Origin: Demequina rhizosphaerae
GTDB lineage: Bacteria > Actinomycetota > Actinomycetes > Actinomycetales > Demequinaceae
Length of the DNA: 64,000 nucleotides
Assembly (NCBI RefSeq): GCF_000971255.1
Contig: NZ_BBMC01000002.1
Span: 682,001 to 746,000 of the forward strand
Direction of reading: 5' to 3'
Shown here: piece after piece, positions 42,318-50,165 of the stretch
Numbering within the stretch: position 1 is the stretch's first letter
Layout: the number at the start of each line of letters is the position of its first letter
Translations under genes and position numbers: made by a program
The notes under the pieces: model-generated
Told to the model about the DNA's origin: nothing
The model's database searches: none
Seen by the model: only the letters and a program-made list of their open reading frames with translations

Positions 42318-42713
42318 ATGCGCGATACGAGATCCCGGGTGCGCGCGGGCGCGGTGGCGGCCGCGGTCGCGCTCGCCCTCACCGGCTGCGGCGGGTCCTC
42401 GGAGGACTCCGGGACCGGCGCATCGTCCCCGCCCGCCGACGCGACCGTCATCGAGGTGAGCGCCGTGGAGTACGCCTACACGGCCACCCCCGCCGAGGTG
42501 TCCGCGGGCACGATCACGTTCGAGCTCACCAACGATGGCGCGATGTCCCACGACCTTGTGCTCGAGGAGGATCCGGGCGGCTCGACCGCGGTGATCGGCC
42601 CGGGCGAGACCGACTCGTTCACGGTCGACCTCGAGCCCGGCAGCTACACGCTGTACTGCTCGGTGGGCAACCATCGGGCGCTGGGCATGGAGATGGTGCT
42701 GGTCGTCGGGTGA
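42318..42713 (+). CDS. Cupredoxin-like lipoprotein
   Basis: A 131-residue copper protein of the plastocyanin/amicyanin type. The signal peptide ends LALTGCGG with lipobox cysteine about residue 24. After a Ser/Gly linker the cupredoxin domain supplies the four type-1 copper ligands: His in DGAMSHDLVLEE, Cys and His in YTLYCSVGNHRALG, and Met in MEMVLV. It probably carries electrons or copper at the outer membrane face. It is transcribed alone; GC-rich hairpins and palindromic repeats follow. Confidence 0.85.
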   Translation: MRDTRSRVRAGAVAAAVALALTGCGGSSEDSGTGASSPPADATVIEVSAVEYAYTATPAEVSAGTITFELTNDGAMSHDLVLEEDPGGSTAVIGPGETDSFTVDLEPGSYTLYCSVGNHRALGMEMVLVVG

Positions 42714-42748
42714 GTTCGGGGCCGGCGCGGGGCGAGGTACCCCGTTCC

Positions 42749-42776
42749 GGCTGTTTTAGGAATTCCTGAAACAGCC
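42749..42776. repeat. Copy C: near-perfect 28-bp palindrome
   Basis: GGCTGTTTTAGGAA is followed immediately by TTCCTGAAACAGCC; only one position pair fails. There is no loop, so it looks like a protein-binding palindrome rather than a terminator. Relatives are at 23627, 26697 and 42866. Confidence 0.75.
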
Positions 42777-42790
42777 AGGAGGAGGTGCGG

Positions 42791-42812
42791 CGGCCCTCGC
42801 GGGCGAGGGCCG
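42791..42812 (+). terminator. Hairpin after the cupredoxin gene
   Basis: CGGCCCTCGC and GCGAGGGCCG form a perfect 10-bp stem with a 2-nt loop 78 bp past the stop. It has no T-tract. Terminator function is likely but not certain. Confidence 0.5.
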
Positions 42813-42865
42813 CGCGGCTGTGCGCAACCGCATCGCGCCTCCGCGGAACCGCATGCCTCCTCGCA

Positions 42866-42889
42866 CTGTTTTAGGAATCTCTAAAACAG
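42866..42889. repeat. Copy D: CTGTTTTAG-N6-CTAAAACAG palindrome
   Basis: Perfect 9-bp arms flank GAATCT. It is 117 bp from copy C and shares its left 14 bases. Two such palindromes in one gene-free interval argue for a dispersed element or a multi-site operator. Confidence 0.7.
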
Positions 42890-43086
42890 CCGGATCAGAG
42901 TGCGGCGCCCTGCGCGGGCGGGGGCCGCGCCGGCCGCGCTGCGCGGGTGTGGTCCGCGCCGACCGCGCCGCTCCGCTTGAGCCGCGGACCCGCACACAGC
43001 CGCTCTGCTCAACCCGAGGACCCGCGCCAAGCGGGCCCGCTCAACCCGCGGATCGGGGCGCGAGGAGTACCCACCGTCCCGCAGCG

Positions 43087-43126
43087 CGGCCGGGACGCCC
43101 AGCAGGAGTACTGGGTGTCCCGGCCG
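43087..43126 (-). terminator. Terminator of the ABC importer operon
   Basis: CGGCCGGGACGCCCAG and CTGGGTGTCCCGGCCG pair at 15 of 16 positions around an 8-nt loop, 36 bp beyond the importer ATPase stop on the minus strand. Confidence 0.75.
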
Positions 43127-43161
43127 ACGAGGTGAGGCTGGGGAGGCAGGGCGGCCGGGGG

Positions 43162-44841
43162 CTAGGAGGCCTCCGCCTGCCACTGGGCCCGCCGCGCCGC
43201 CTGCTCGACCGGGTCCGGCACGGGAAGCGACGCGAGCAGCCTGCGGGTGTACGGGTCCTGCGGGTTGCCGAGCACCTGCTCGCCCGTCCCCTCCTCCACG
43301 AGCTTGCCGCGGTGGAGCACCGCGATGCGGTCGGCGAGCATGTCGACCACCGCGAGGTCGTGGCTGATGAACAGCGCCGCGAAGCCGAGCTCGCGGTGGA
43401 GCTCGTCGAACAGGTCGAGCACGCGCGCCTGCACGGACACGTCCAGGGCGGAGGTCGGCTCGTCGGCGATGAGCAGCTCCGGGTCGAGCGCGAGCGCACG
43501 CGCGAGCGACGCGCGCTGACGCTGGCCGCCCGAGAGCTCGTGCGGGAAGCGGTCGCCGTACGAGCGCGGCAGCTGCACCGCCTCGAGCAGCTCGTCGACG
43601 CGGGCGCGGGCGTCGTCGGAGGACTCGGCCCGGCCGTGGACCACGAGCGGCTCGGCCACGCACTGGGCAATGGTGAGCAGCGGGTTGAAGCTGGTCGCCG
43701 GGTCCTGGAACACGAAGCCGACGCGGCTGCGGATGGGACGGATGCGGCGCTCGCGCGCTCCGTTCATCTCCACCCCGAGCACCGACAGCGAGCCGCCGCT
43801 CACGCGGGTGAGCCCCGCCATCGCGCGGCCGATCGTCGTCTTGCCGGATCCCGACTCGCCCACCAGGCCCAGCACCTCGCCCGGCTTGATGGCGAAGGAC
43901 ACCCCGTCGACCGCCACGAAGTCGGGCTGGCGGAAGCGACCCGGGTAGACGATGCGGAGGTCGGTCGCGGACACGAGCGGCTCCTGCTCGTCCCAGTCCT
44001 CTGGACGGCGGGCGGCGCGCACCTCGGCGCGCGCGAGGCCCTCGCCGATGCGCGGCACCGCCGCGAGCAGCTGCTGCGTGTACGCCTCCTGGGGCGACTC
44101 GAACAGCTCCCGGACCGGCGCCTGCTCGACCAGCTCGCCCTGGTACATCACCGCGACGCGGTCCGCGAGGTCCGCGACCACGCCCATGTTGTGGGTGATG
44201 AGCACCACGGCGGCGCCGAACTCGTCGCGGCAGCGGCGCAGCAGGTCGAGGATCTCGGCCTGCACGGTGACGTCGAGGGCGGTGGTCGGCTCGTCGGCGA
44301 CGATGATGCCGGGGTCGAGCGCGAGCGCCTGCGCGATGACGATGCGCTGCTTCTGCCCGCCGGAGAACTGGTGCGGGTAGTGGTCGACGCGGGTCTCCGG
44401 GTCGGGGATGCCGACGCGGCGGAGGATGTCGATCGCCTGGGCGCGGGCCTCCTTCTTGGAGAGCCGGCCGTGGGCCCGCAGGCCCTCGGCGATCTGCCAG
44501 CCCACGGTGTAAACGGGGTTGAGCGCGGTCGACGGCTCCTGGAAGACCATCGCGGCGTCGCGGCCGCGGACCTGGCGCAGGCGTGCGCCGGACAGCTGCG
44601 CGACGTCCGCCTCGCCGCCGTCCTTGTTGCGCAGCACCACGGCGCCACGCACGGTCGCGGTCTCGGGCAGCAGCCCGAGGATCGACTTCGCGGTGACGGT
44701 CTTGCCCGAGCCGGACTCGCCGACGATGGCGAGCACCTCGCCCGGGTGGACGGCGAGGCTCACGCCGTCGACGGCGCGGACCGGGCCCGCGTCGGTGGCG
44801 AACGTGACCGCGAGGTCGCGGATCTCGACGAGGTCGGTCAT
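43162..44841 (-). CDS. Dpp/Opp-type ABC importer, fused DppD-DppF ATPase
   Basis: A 559-residue protein with two complete ABC domains. The first (about 1-270) has Walker A GESGSGKTVTAKS, signature FSGGQKQRIVIAQAL and Walker B GIIVADEPTTALDV; the second (about 290-559) has GESGSGKTTIGRA, LSGGQRQRASLARAL and LLIADEPTSALDV. Each carries part of the oligopeptide-type C-terminal extension (AYTQQLLAAVP, PYTRRLLASLP). Fusion of both ATPases in one chain is common in actinobacterial Opp/Dpp systems. The start overlaps the upstream permease by 4 bp. It powers uptake through the two permeases encoded upstream. Confidence 0.93.
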   Translation of the reverse strand: MTDLVEIRDLAVTFATDAGPVRAVDGVSLAVHPGEVLAIVGESGSGKTVTAKSILGLLPETATVRGAVVLRNKDGGEADVAQLSGARLRQVRGRDAAMVFQEPSTALNPVYTVGWQIAEGLRAHGRLSKKEARAQAIDILRRVGIPDPETRVDHYPHQFSGGQKQRIVIAQALALDPGIIVADEPTTALDVTVQAEILDLLRRCRDEFGAAVVLITHNMGVVADLADRVAVMYQGELVEQAPVRELFESPQEAYTQQLLAAVPRIGEGLARAEVRAARRPEDWDEQEPLVSATDLRIVYPGRFRQPDFVAVDGVSFAIKPGEVLGLVGESGSGKTTIGRAMAGLTRVSGGSLSVLGVEMNGARERRIRPIRSRVGFVFQDPATSFNPLLTIAQCVAEPLVVHGRAESSDDARARVDELLEAVQLPRSYGDRFPHELSGGQRQRASLARALALDPELLIADEPTSALDVSVQARVLDLFDELHRELGFAALFISHDLAVVDMLADRIAVLHRGKLVEEGTGEQVLGNPQDPYTRRLLASLPVPDPVEQAARRAQWQAEAS

Positions 44842-45860
44842 CGGGCGGCCTCCTTCGTGGTCTCGGGGGTGGCGGCGGCGCCGGGAACGGCGGGGTCGAC
44901 GCCGAGGTCCTCGACGGGCTCGGCGCCCGCCGCGCGCTTGCGCAGGCGCGGGTCCGCGAGGTCGTTGAGGCTCTCGCCGACGAGCGTGAGGCCCAGCACG
45001 ACGAGCACGATCGCGGTGCCGGGGAACACCGAGGTCCACCAGATGCCGGAGGTGACGTCGGACACGGCCTTGTTGAGGTCGTAGCCCCACTCGGCGGCGG
45101 CGGTCGGCTCGATGCCGAAGCCCAGGAAGCCCAGGCCCGCGAGCGTGAGGATCGCCTCGGACGCGTTGAGCGTGAGGATGAGCGGCAGCGTGCGGGTCGA
45201 GTTGCGCAGCACGTGGCGCGTCATGATCCGCGCGTGGCCGGCGCCGATGACGCGCGCCGACTCGACGAACGCCTCCGACTTGATGCGGATGACCTCGGCG
45301 CGCGTGACGCGCAGGTACTGCGGGATGAAGATCACCGTGATCGACAGCGCCGCGGCGAGGATGCCGCCCCACATGCTCGACTGGCCGCCGCTGATGACGA
45401 TCGCGAGCACGATCGCGAGCAGCAGCGACGGGAACGCGTAGATCGCGTCCGCGATGACGACGAGCGTGCGGTCGAGCCAGCCGCCGAAGTAGCCGGAGAT
45501 CAGGCCCAGCGTCACGCCGACAAGGATCGACGCGACGACCGCGACGATGATGACGAGCAGCGCGGTGCGCGAGCCCCAGATGAGGCGGGACAGCACGTCG
45601 TAGCCGCCCTGGGTGGTGCCGAGCCAGTGCTCGGCCGACGGCGGCTGCTGCGCGCCGAAGGCCCCGTCCGGGCCGCGCAGCTGCGAGAAGCCGTACGGCG
45701 CGAGCACCGGCGCGAGGATCGCGGTGAGCACGAAGATCGCGGTGAGCACGAGGCCCGTGACGAGCATGCCGCGCTGCAGGCCGACGCTCTGGCGCAGCTG
45801 CGCGATGACGGGCAGCCGCGTCCAGCGGGACGCGCGGGGGGACGATGCGGTGGCGGCCAC
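44838..45860 (-). CDS. Dpp/Opp-type ABC importer permease C
   Basis: A 340-residue inner-membrane permease of the DppC type with six helices. The N-terminal OppC-N helix (GMLVTGLVLTAIFVLTAILA) is followed by the lumenal WLGTTQGGYDVLSRLIWGSR motif and the EAA loop EAFVESARVIGAGHARIMTR that contacts the ATPase. A GGACGATGCG copy lies at its start (45840-45849). The ATG at 45860 is 1 bp after the DppB stop. Confidence 0.92.
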   Translation of the reverse strand: MAATASSPRASRWTRLPVIAQLRQSVGLQRGMLVTGLVLTAIFVLTAILAPVLAPYGFSQLRGPDGAFGAQQPPSAEHWLGTTQGGYDVLSRLIWGSRTALLVIIVAVVASILVGVTLGLISGYFGGWLDRTLVVIADAIYAFPSLLLAIVLAIVISGGQSSMWGGILAAALSITVIFIPQYLRVTRAEVIRIKSEAFVESARVIGAGHARIMTRHVLRNSTRTLPLILTLNASEAILTLAGLGFLGFGIEPTAAAEWGYDLNKAVSDVTSGIWWTSVFPGTAIVLVVLGLTLVGESLNDLADPRLRKRAAGAEPVEDLGVDPAVPGAAATPETTKEAAR

Positions 45861-45861
45861 G

Positions 45862-46950
45862 TCAGTACCTCACCCTCGGGTCGATGAGCGCGGCGATGAT
45901 GTCCACGATGAAGTTGGTGAGGGCGACGATGACCGCGAGCACCGCGACGATGCCCTGGACGGCCACGAAGTCGCGCGCCTGGAGGTACTGCGCGAGCTGG
46001 AAGCCCAGCCCCTTCCACTCGAACGTGCTCTCCGTGAGGACCGCGCCTGCGAGCAGCAGGGCGATCTGCAGGCCCACCACCGTGACGATGGGGATGAGCG
46101 CGGGACGGTAGGCGTGCTTGCGCAGCAGGCGACGCTCCGGGACGCCGCGCGAGCGGGCCGCGTCGACGTAGCCGGCGCCGAAGGTCGAGATGACGTTGGT
46201 GCGCACCACGCGGAGGAAGACGCCCGCGGTGAGCATGCCGAGCGCGAGGGCCGGGAGCACGGCGTGCGCGAGCACGTCGCCGATGATGGCCGGGTCGCCG
46301 GTCTTCAACGCGTCGATGAGGTAGATGCCGGTGGCGCCGTCCTGGCGCGACAACGTGAGCTCGGTCCGTGTGGAGGCGCGCCCCGCGACGGGCAGCACGT
46401 CGAGCCACACCGAGAAGACGAGCTTGAGCAGCAGGCCGGCGAAGAAGACGGGGGTCGCGTACGCGAGGATCGCGCCGACGCGGAACACGGCGTCGGGCCA
46501 GCGGTCGCGGTGGAAGGCGGCGAGGCGGCCCAGCGGGATGCCGACGAGGAACGCGACGATGAGCGCGTAGAACGCGAGCTCGAGGGTGGCGGCGCCGAAG
46601 GTGACGATGACCTCGGTCACGGGGCGACGGTCGGACAGCGTCGTGCCGAAGTCGCCGGTGAGGATGCCGCCGAGGTAGTCGAGGTACTGCACGAGGATCG
46701 GGCGGTCGTAGCCGGCCTCGTGGATCCGCTCGGCGAGCTGGTCCGCCGGGAGGCGACCGCCCTGCGCGGCGGTGATGGGATCGCCCGTGGCCCGCATCAG
46801 CACGAACACCGTGGTCACGAGGATGAACACGGTGGGGATGATGAGCAGGGCGCGCACCGCGATGTAGCGCCCGAGGGAGCCCCCGGGCTTCTTGGCCCAG
46901 GCGCGCGGCGCGCCCGCCCGGGTCGTCGGGGCTTCCGACGTGGTGGTCAT
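45862..46950 (-). CDS. Dpp/Opp-type ABC importer permease B
   Basis: A 362-residue permease of the DppB type: an N-terminal helix (ALLIIPTVFILVTTVFVLMR), the external loop LPADQLAERIHEAGYDRPIL with LGGILTGDFGTTLSD, and the EAA loop GYVDAARSRGVPERRLLRKH. It pairs with the permease downstream. A GC-rich hairpin at 47001 separates it from the binding-protein gene, so its expression may be lower than that of the binding protein. Confidence 0.92.
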   Translation of the reverse strand: MTTTSEAPTTRAGAPRAWAKKPGGSLGRYIAVRALLIIPTVFILVTTVFVLMRATGDPITAAQGGRLPADQLAERIHEAGYDRPILVQYLDYLGGILTGDFGTTLSDRRPVTEVIVTFGAATLELAFYALIVAFLVGIPLGRLAAFHRDRWPDAVFRVGAILAYATPVFFAGLLLKLVFSVWLDVLPVAGRASTRTELTLSRQDGATGIYLIDALKTGDPAIIGDVLAHAVLPALALGMLTAGVFLRVVRTNVISTFGAGYVDAARSRGVPERRLLRKHAYRPALIPIVTVVGLQIALLLAGAVLTESTFEWKGLGFQLAQYLQARDFVAVQGIVAVLAVIVALTNFIVDIIAALIDPRVRY

Positions 46951-47000
46951 GCGAGGTCCTGACTGGCCGCTGGCGGCCGTGGTGAAGCAAGACGCAGACG

Positions 47001-47030
47001 GGCGCGGGGGGCCCGCAGGCCCCCCGCGCC
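47001..47030 (-). promoter_or_regulatory. Intra-operon hairpin between binding protein and permease
   Basis: GGCGCGGGGGGCC and its exact complement form a 13-bp stem with loop CGCA, 8 bp after the stop of the binding-protein gene. In ABC importer operons such hairpins often stabilise the binding-protein mRNA and attenuate transcription of the permeases. Confidence 0.7.
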
Positions 47031-47037
47031 GTCTGGA

Positions 47038-48705
47038 TCAGCCCTTCGAGAGGGCGGCGTAGCGGAACTTGAACGAGGCGTCGAGGGTGTCCTCAGCGCC
47101 GGACACGTCGGTCCCGGTCACGGCGACCTGGGCGCCCTGCAGCAGCGGCAGGGTCGACAGGTCGGCGGCCACGGTGTCCTGGATCTCCTCGATGAGGCCG
47201 GCGCGGGCGTCCGCGTCGGTCTCGGTCGCCTGAGCGAGGATCAGCTCGTCGACCTTCTCGTTCGAGTAGTGGTTGCCCAGGAAGTTCTCCGTGAGGAAGA
47301 ACGGCGTGAGGTAGTTGTCCGCGTCCGAGTAGTCCGGGAACCAGCCGAGCTGGTAGGCCGGGTACACGTCCGAGGTGCGGTCCTTCGCGTACTGGACCCA
47401 CTCCGTCGACTGGAGGTCGACGGTGAACAGGCCGCTCGCCTCGAGCTGGTCCTTGACGAGCGCGTACTCGTCGGCCGAGCCGGAGCCGTAGTGGTCGGGG
47501 TTGTACTGGAGGCTGAGCTCGACCGGGGTCGCGACGCCGGCGTCCTCGAGCGTGGCGGCCGCCTTGTCGACGTCCGGAGCGCCCGCGCCGTCGCCGTAGA
47601 GCTCCTTGAGGGACTCGGTGGCGCCCGTCAGGCCCGCCGGGACGTAGGAGTACAGCGGGGTGAAGGTGCCGCGGTAGACCTGCTCCGAGATCTCGGCGCG
47701 GTCGACGATGTCCGCGACGGCCTGGCGCACGGCCAGGGACTTCGCGGCGTCGGCCTCGTCGGTGGCGGCGCCGTAGGGCATCGTGTCGAAGTTGAACACG
47801 ATGTAGCGGATCTCGCCGCCGGGGCCGTCGATGACGTTGACGTTCTCGTCCTCGCGCAGGTCCGCGATGTCGGTGGCCGACAGCGAGCGGAACGCGACGT
47901 CGATGTTGCCCTGCTGGACGTCGAGCTTGAGGTTCGACTCCTCGGCGTAGTACTTGACGTCGACGTACTCCGTCTTGGCGGCGCCGAGCAGACCCATGTA
48001 GTCGGCGTTCGCCTCGTACGAGATGAGGTTGTTCTGGTCGTAGTCGGTGATGACGTACTGACCCGCGAAGGCGTTGCCCGCGACGATGTCGGCGTCCGGC
48101 GTGAGCGCGTCGGCGGCGAAGACGTCCTCGTCGACGATCGGGCCCGCGGGGCTCGACAGGATCTGCGGGAAGACCTGGTCGTTCTCCGACTTGAGGTGGA
48201 AGACGACGGTGACGTCGTCCACGGCCTCGACGCTGTCGAGGTTGTAGAGCAGCGAGCCCGGGCCGTTGCCGTCGTCGGCGCCCGACTCGAAGATCGCCAT
48301 CATGCGGTCGAACGTGAACTTCACGTCGGAGGACGTGAGGTCGTTGCCGTTGGCGAAGGTGAGGCCCGGCTTGAGGACCACGGTGTACTCGGTCGGCGCG
48401 GTGAACTCGGCGGACTCCGCGATGTCGGGCTCGACGTCGGGGCTGCCGTACGGCGTGTTGACGAGGAACGGGAAGACCTGGTTCATCACCGCGAACGAGC
48501 CGTTGTCGTACGAGCCGGCGGGGTCGATCGTCGTGATCTTGTCGGTGGTGCCGACGATGATCGACTCGCTCATCGACGAGCCGCCGTCGGCGCTCGCGCT
48601 GGAGTCCGACTCGGAGTCGCCGCCGGAGCACGCGGCGAGCGTGAGCGCGGAGGCCGCGATGCCGGCCACGAGGGCCGTGCGACGGAGGTTGGACGGGTAC
48701 GGCAT
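47038..48705 (-). CDS. Family 5 extracellular solute-binding lipoprotein
   Basis: A 555-residue SBP_bac_5 protein delivering substrate to the importer downstream. The lipoprotein signal ends LTLAACSGG with the lipobox Cys; the mature protein has the family features VGTTDKITTIDPAGSYDNGS, YTVVLKPGLTFANGNDLTSS and VRQAVADIVDRAEISEQVYR. Family 5 proteins bind peptides, but several bind cello-oligosaccharides or other glycans, which matters because a sugar-type operator lies upstream. The ATG at 48705 follows GGAAGG; an upstream in-frame ATG would lengthen the signal by 11 residues. Confidence 0.93.
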   Translation of the reverse strand: MPYPSNLRRTALVAGIAASALTLAACSGGDSESDSSASADGGSSMSESIIVGTTDKITTIDPAGSYDNGSFAVMNQVFPFLVNTPYGSPDVEPDIAESAEFTAPTEYTVVLKPGLTFANGNDLTSSDVKFTFDRMMAIFESGADDGNGPGSLLYNLDSVEAVDDVTVVFHLKSENDQVFPQILSSPAGPIVDEDVFAADALTPDADIVAGNAFAGQYVITDYDQNNLISYEANADYMGLLGAAKTEYVDVKYYAEESNLKLDVQQGNIDVAFRSLSATDIADLREDENVNVIDGPGGEIRYIVFNFDTMPYGAATDEADAAKSLAVRQAVADIVDRAEISEQVYRGTFTPLYSYVPAGLTGATESLKELYGDGAGAPDVDKAAATLEDAGVATPVELSLQYNPDHYGSGSADEYALVKDQLEASGLFTVDLQSTEWVQYAKDRTSDVYPAYQLGWFPDYSDADNYLTPFFLTENFLGNHYSNEKVDELILAQATETDADARAGLIEEIQDTVAADLSTLPLLQGAQVAVTGTDVSGAEDTLDASFKFRYAALSKG

Positions 48706-48806
48706 AGGTACTTCCTTCCTGGGATCCTGCGGCGCCACGAGACGTCAGGGCGGCCGTGGGAAGCATTCCTAGCACCAAGTGCCACGCCCGAACGGGGCGA
48801 ACCGGG

Positions 48807-48829
48807 AATGTTTACAGCGCTGCAACATT
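48807..48829 (-). promoter_or_regulatory. Candidate LacI-family operator near the importer gene
   Basis: AATGTT and AACATT flank an 11-nt centre that contains AGCGCT, the core common to LacI-family operators. It is about 100 bp upstream of the binding-protein start, suitable for a repressor site. Confidence 0.45.
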
Positions 48830-49011
48830 TGGCCTCGGCCATCCCGTGTGGCGTGACCGAATCGTTACGGTCGCCACGACGCTCGATCCACATCGTGAGA
48901 CGCCTTCGGACGCATCGGCGCAGGAACCCTCGCAAGCCCGGACAAGCCGCCCGCCGGGCGGCCCTCGAGCGTCCGCGACATGAGACGCGCACGCCGGCTC
49001 TCGGCGTCGGA

Positions 49012-49027
49012 TTGGGAGCGCTCCCAA
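49012..49027 (-). promoter_or_regulatory. CebR/CelR-type operator palindrome
   Basis: TTGGGAGCGCTCCCAA is a perfect 16-bp palindrome and contains TGGGAGCGCTCCCA, the known operator of the cellobiose repressors CebR (Streptomyces) and CelR (Thermobifida). It lies about 307 bp upstream of the importer gene. A partial site follows at 49059. No cellulase gene is near, so the importer is the only plausible target in the window. Confidence 0.7.
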
Positions 49028-49206
49028 ACGACGTACGCCCTGCGAAGCGAGGGTGTCGCTCCCAATTGGCGGAAAAGTCGCGGAGAAGGCCGAAATCGGG
49101 GCGAAACGTCGTTGCCGCGCCCCGTCCGTCCCCCTACACTGTTGTTCGGCGACGGGCCGGATCACCGCCCCACTCGCCGAAGACGTCCCCGGGAGCGGAC
49201 GGCCGC

Positions 49207-49241
49207 GGTGCCCCCCAGCGCAGCCGTCCCCCCGGGGCACC
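49207..49241 (-). terminator. Possible terminator after PAP2 phosphatase
   Basis: GGTGCCCC and GGGGCACC form an 8-bp stem with a 19-nt loop starting 7 bp past the PAP2 stop on the minus strand. No T-tract is present. Confidence 0.4.
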
Positions 49242-49248
49242 TTCGTCT

Positions 49249-50079
49249 TCAGGGCCTTCCGCTGCCCGCTGCTCCCCCGTCGCCGCCCTCCTCGGGCGCG
49301 TCGAGCTCCACGCCGGCCGTCGCATCGTCCACCGCGTCGCGCGCCCACGCGAGGTCCTCGTCCCCGGCCTCGCCCAACGGCGTCGGGCGCTCGGGCGGGT
49401 CGCGCCGCTCGAGCGAGAGGTCCCGCCACCGTTCGAGCCCGACCACCACGCCGAGCACGCCGACCGCGACGCATGCGCCCGCGACCACGTCGGTGAGGAA
49501 GTGGTAGCCGAGGTAGAGGCGGCTGACTCCGACGAGCACGATGACCCCGATCGACGCGAGCGTCCAGCCCGCGAGCGCCCAGGACGCCTCCGCGTCCTCG
49601 TGCCACAGCAGGTAGCCGACGACGAGCACGAGCGTGGTCGCACCGATGGTGTGCCCCGAGGGGAACGAGCCCGAGGTCTCGCCCCCGGGGATGCTCATGA
49701 GGTCCGCCGCGGGGCGCGTGCGGCCGACCATGAGCTTGAGCGTGACCGACAGCGTCGTCGACAGCAGCATCGCGCCGACGAGCAGCGCCGGCTCCCACCA
49801 CGAGCGCGTGATCCGCCACCACAGCAGCGCGATCACCGCGACGACGATGGGCAGGAAGACCGGGCCGAAGAGGTTCGTCACGCCGGTGAGGAAGGTCGTG
49901 AGGCCGTCGGTGCGGTTCTCCGCGAGCCATTCGAGCAGCGGCTCGTCCAGCCGCCAGAGGTCCTCGCGCTCGATCACCCAGTCGAGCACGACGGAGAAGC
50001 CGACGACGCCCAGCCCGATGAGGACGACGGCCGGCCACAGGGCCAGCACCACGTCACGTGCGCGCATCCGGTGAGTCAT
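49249..50079 (-). CDS. PAP2-superfamily membrane phosphatase
   Basis: A 276-residue integral membrane phosphatase of the PAP2 family with about six helices. The three catalytic motifs are KLMVGRTRPAADLM (K-x6-RP), SGSFPSGHTIGATT (PSGH) and VGVSRLYLGYHFLTDVVAG (SR-x5-H-x3-D). Likely substrates are phosphatidate, undecaprenyl pyrophosphate or another lipid phosphate. The C-terminal 60 residues are charged and cytoplasmic. The ATG at 50079 is preferred for its GGGTGG ribosome site; an upstream ATG would add six residues. Confidence 0.88.
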   Translation of the reverse strand: MTHRMRARDVVLALWPAVVLIGLGVVGFSVVLDWVIEREDLWRLDEPLLEWLAENRTDGLTTFLTGVTNLFGPVFLPIVVAVIALLWWRITRSWWEPALLVGAMLLSTTLSVTLKLMVGRTRPAADLMSIPGGETSGSFPSGHTIGATTLVLVVGYLLWHEDAEASWALAGWTLASIGVIVLVGVSRLYLGYHFLTDVVAGACVAVGVLGVVVGLERWRDLSLERRDPPERPTPLGEAGDEDLAWARDAVDDATAGVELDAPEEGGDGGAAGSGRP

Positions 50080-50165
50080 GCGGACCACCCTAGGCATCGC
50101 CGCCGCGGCGGACGATGCGGCGCGCGCCGCCCCCGCGGAAGGGGCCGCGAGCCTCGGACGATGCG

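Larger units (their letters stand above)
42714..43161. other. 448-bp intergenic region with palindromes and hairpins
   Basis: No gene is evident here. The region contains two members of the CTGTTTTAG palindrome family (42749-42776 and 42866-42889), a 10-bp hairpin (42791-42812) that could terminate the cupredoxin transcript, and the importer terminator at 43087-43126. Confidence 0.65.
48706..49248. promoter_or_regulatory. 543-bp regulatory region upstream of the ABC importer
   Basis: No convincing gene lies between the importer binding protein and the PAP2 phosphatase, both on the minus strand. The region contains two LacI-type operator candidates (48807-48829 and 49012-49027), a related half-site (GCTCCCAAT, 49059-49067) and a terminator-like hairpin for the PAP2 gene (49207-49241). 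It therefore looks like a long regulated promoter for the importer. Confidence 0.6.

Noticed and set aside
42891-43080. Possible short protein genes in the gap after the cupredoxin gene
   Set aside because: Frames are proline/arginine-rich, lack ribosome sites and show no codon bias like the neighbours.
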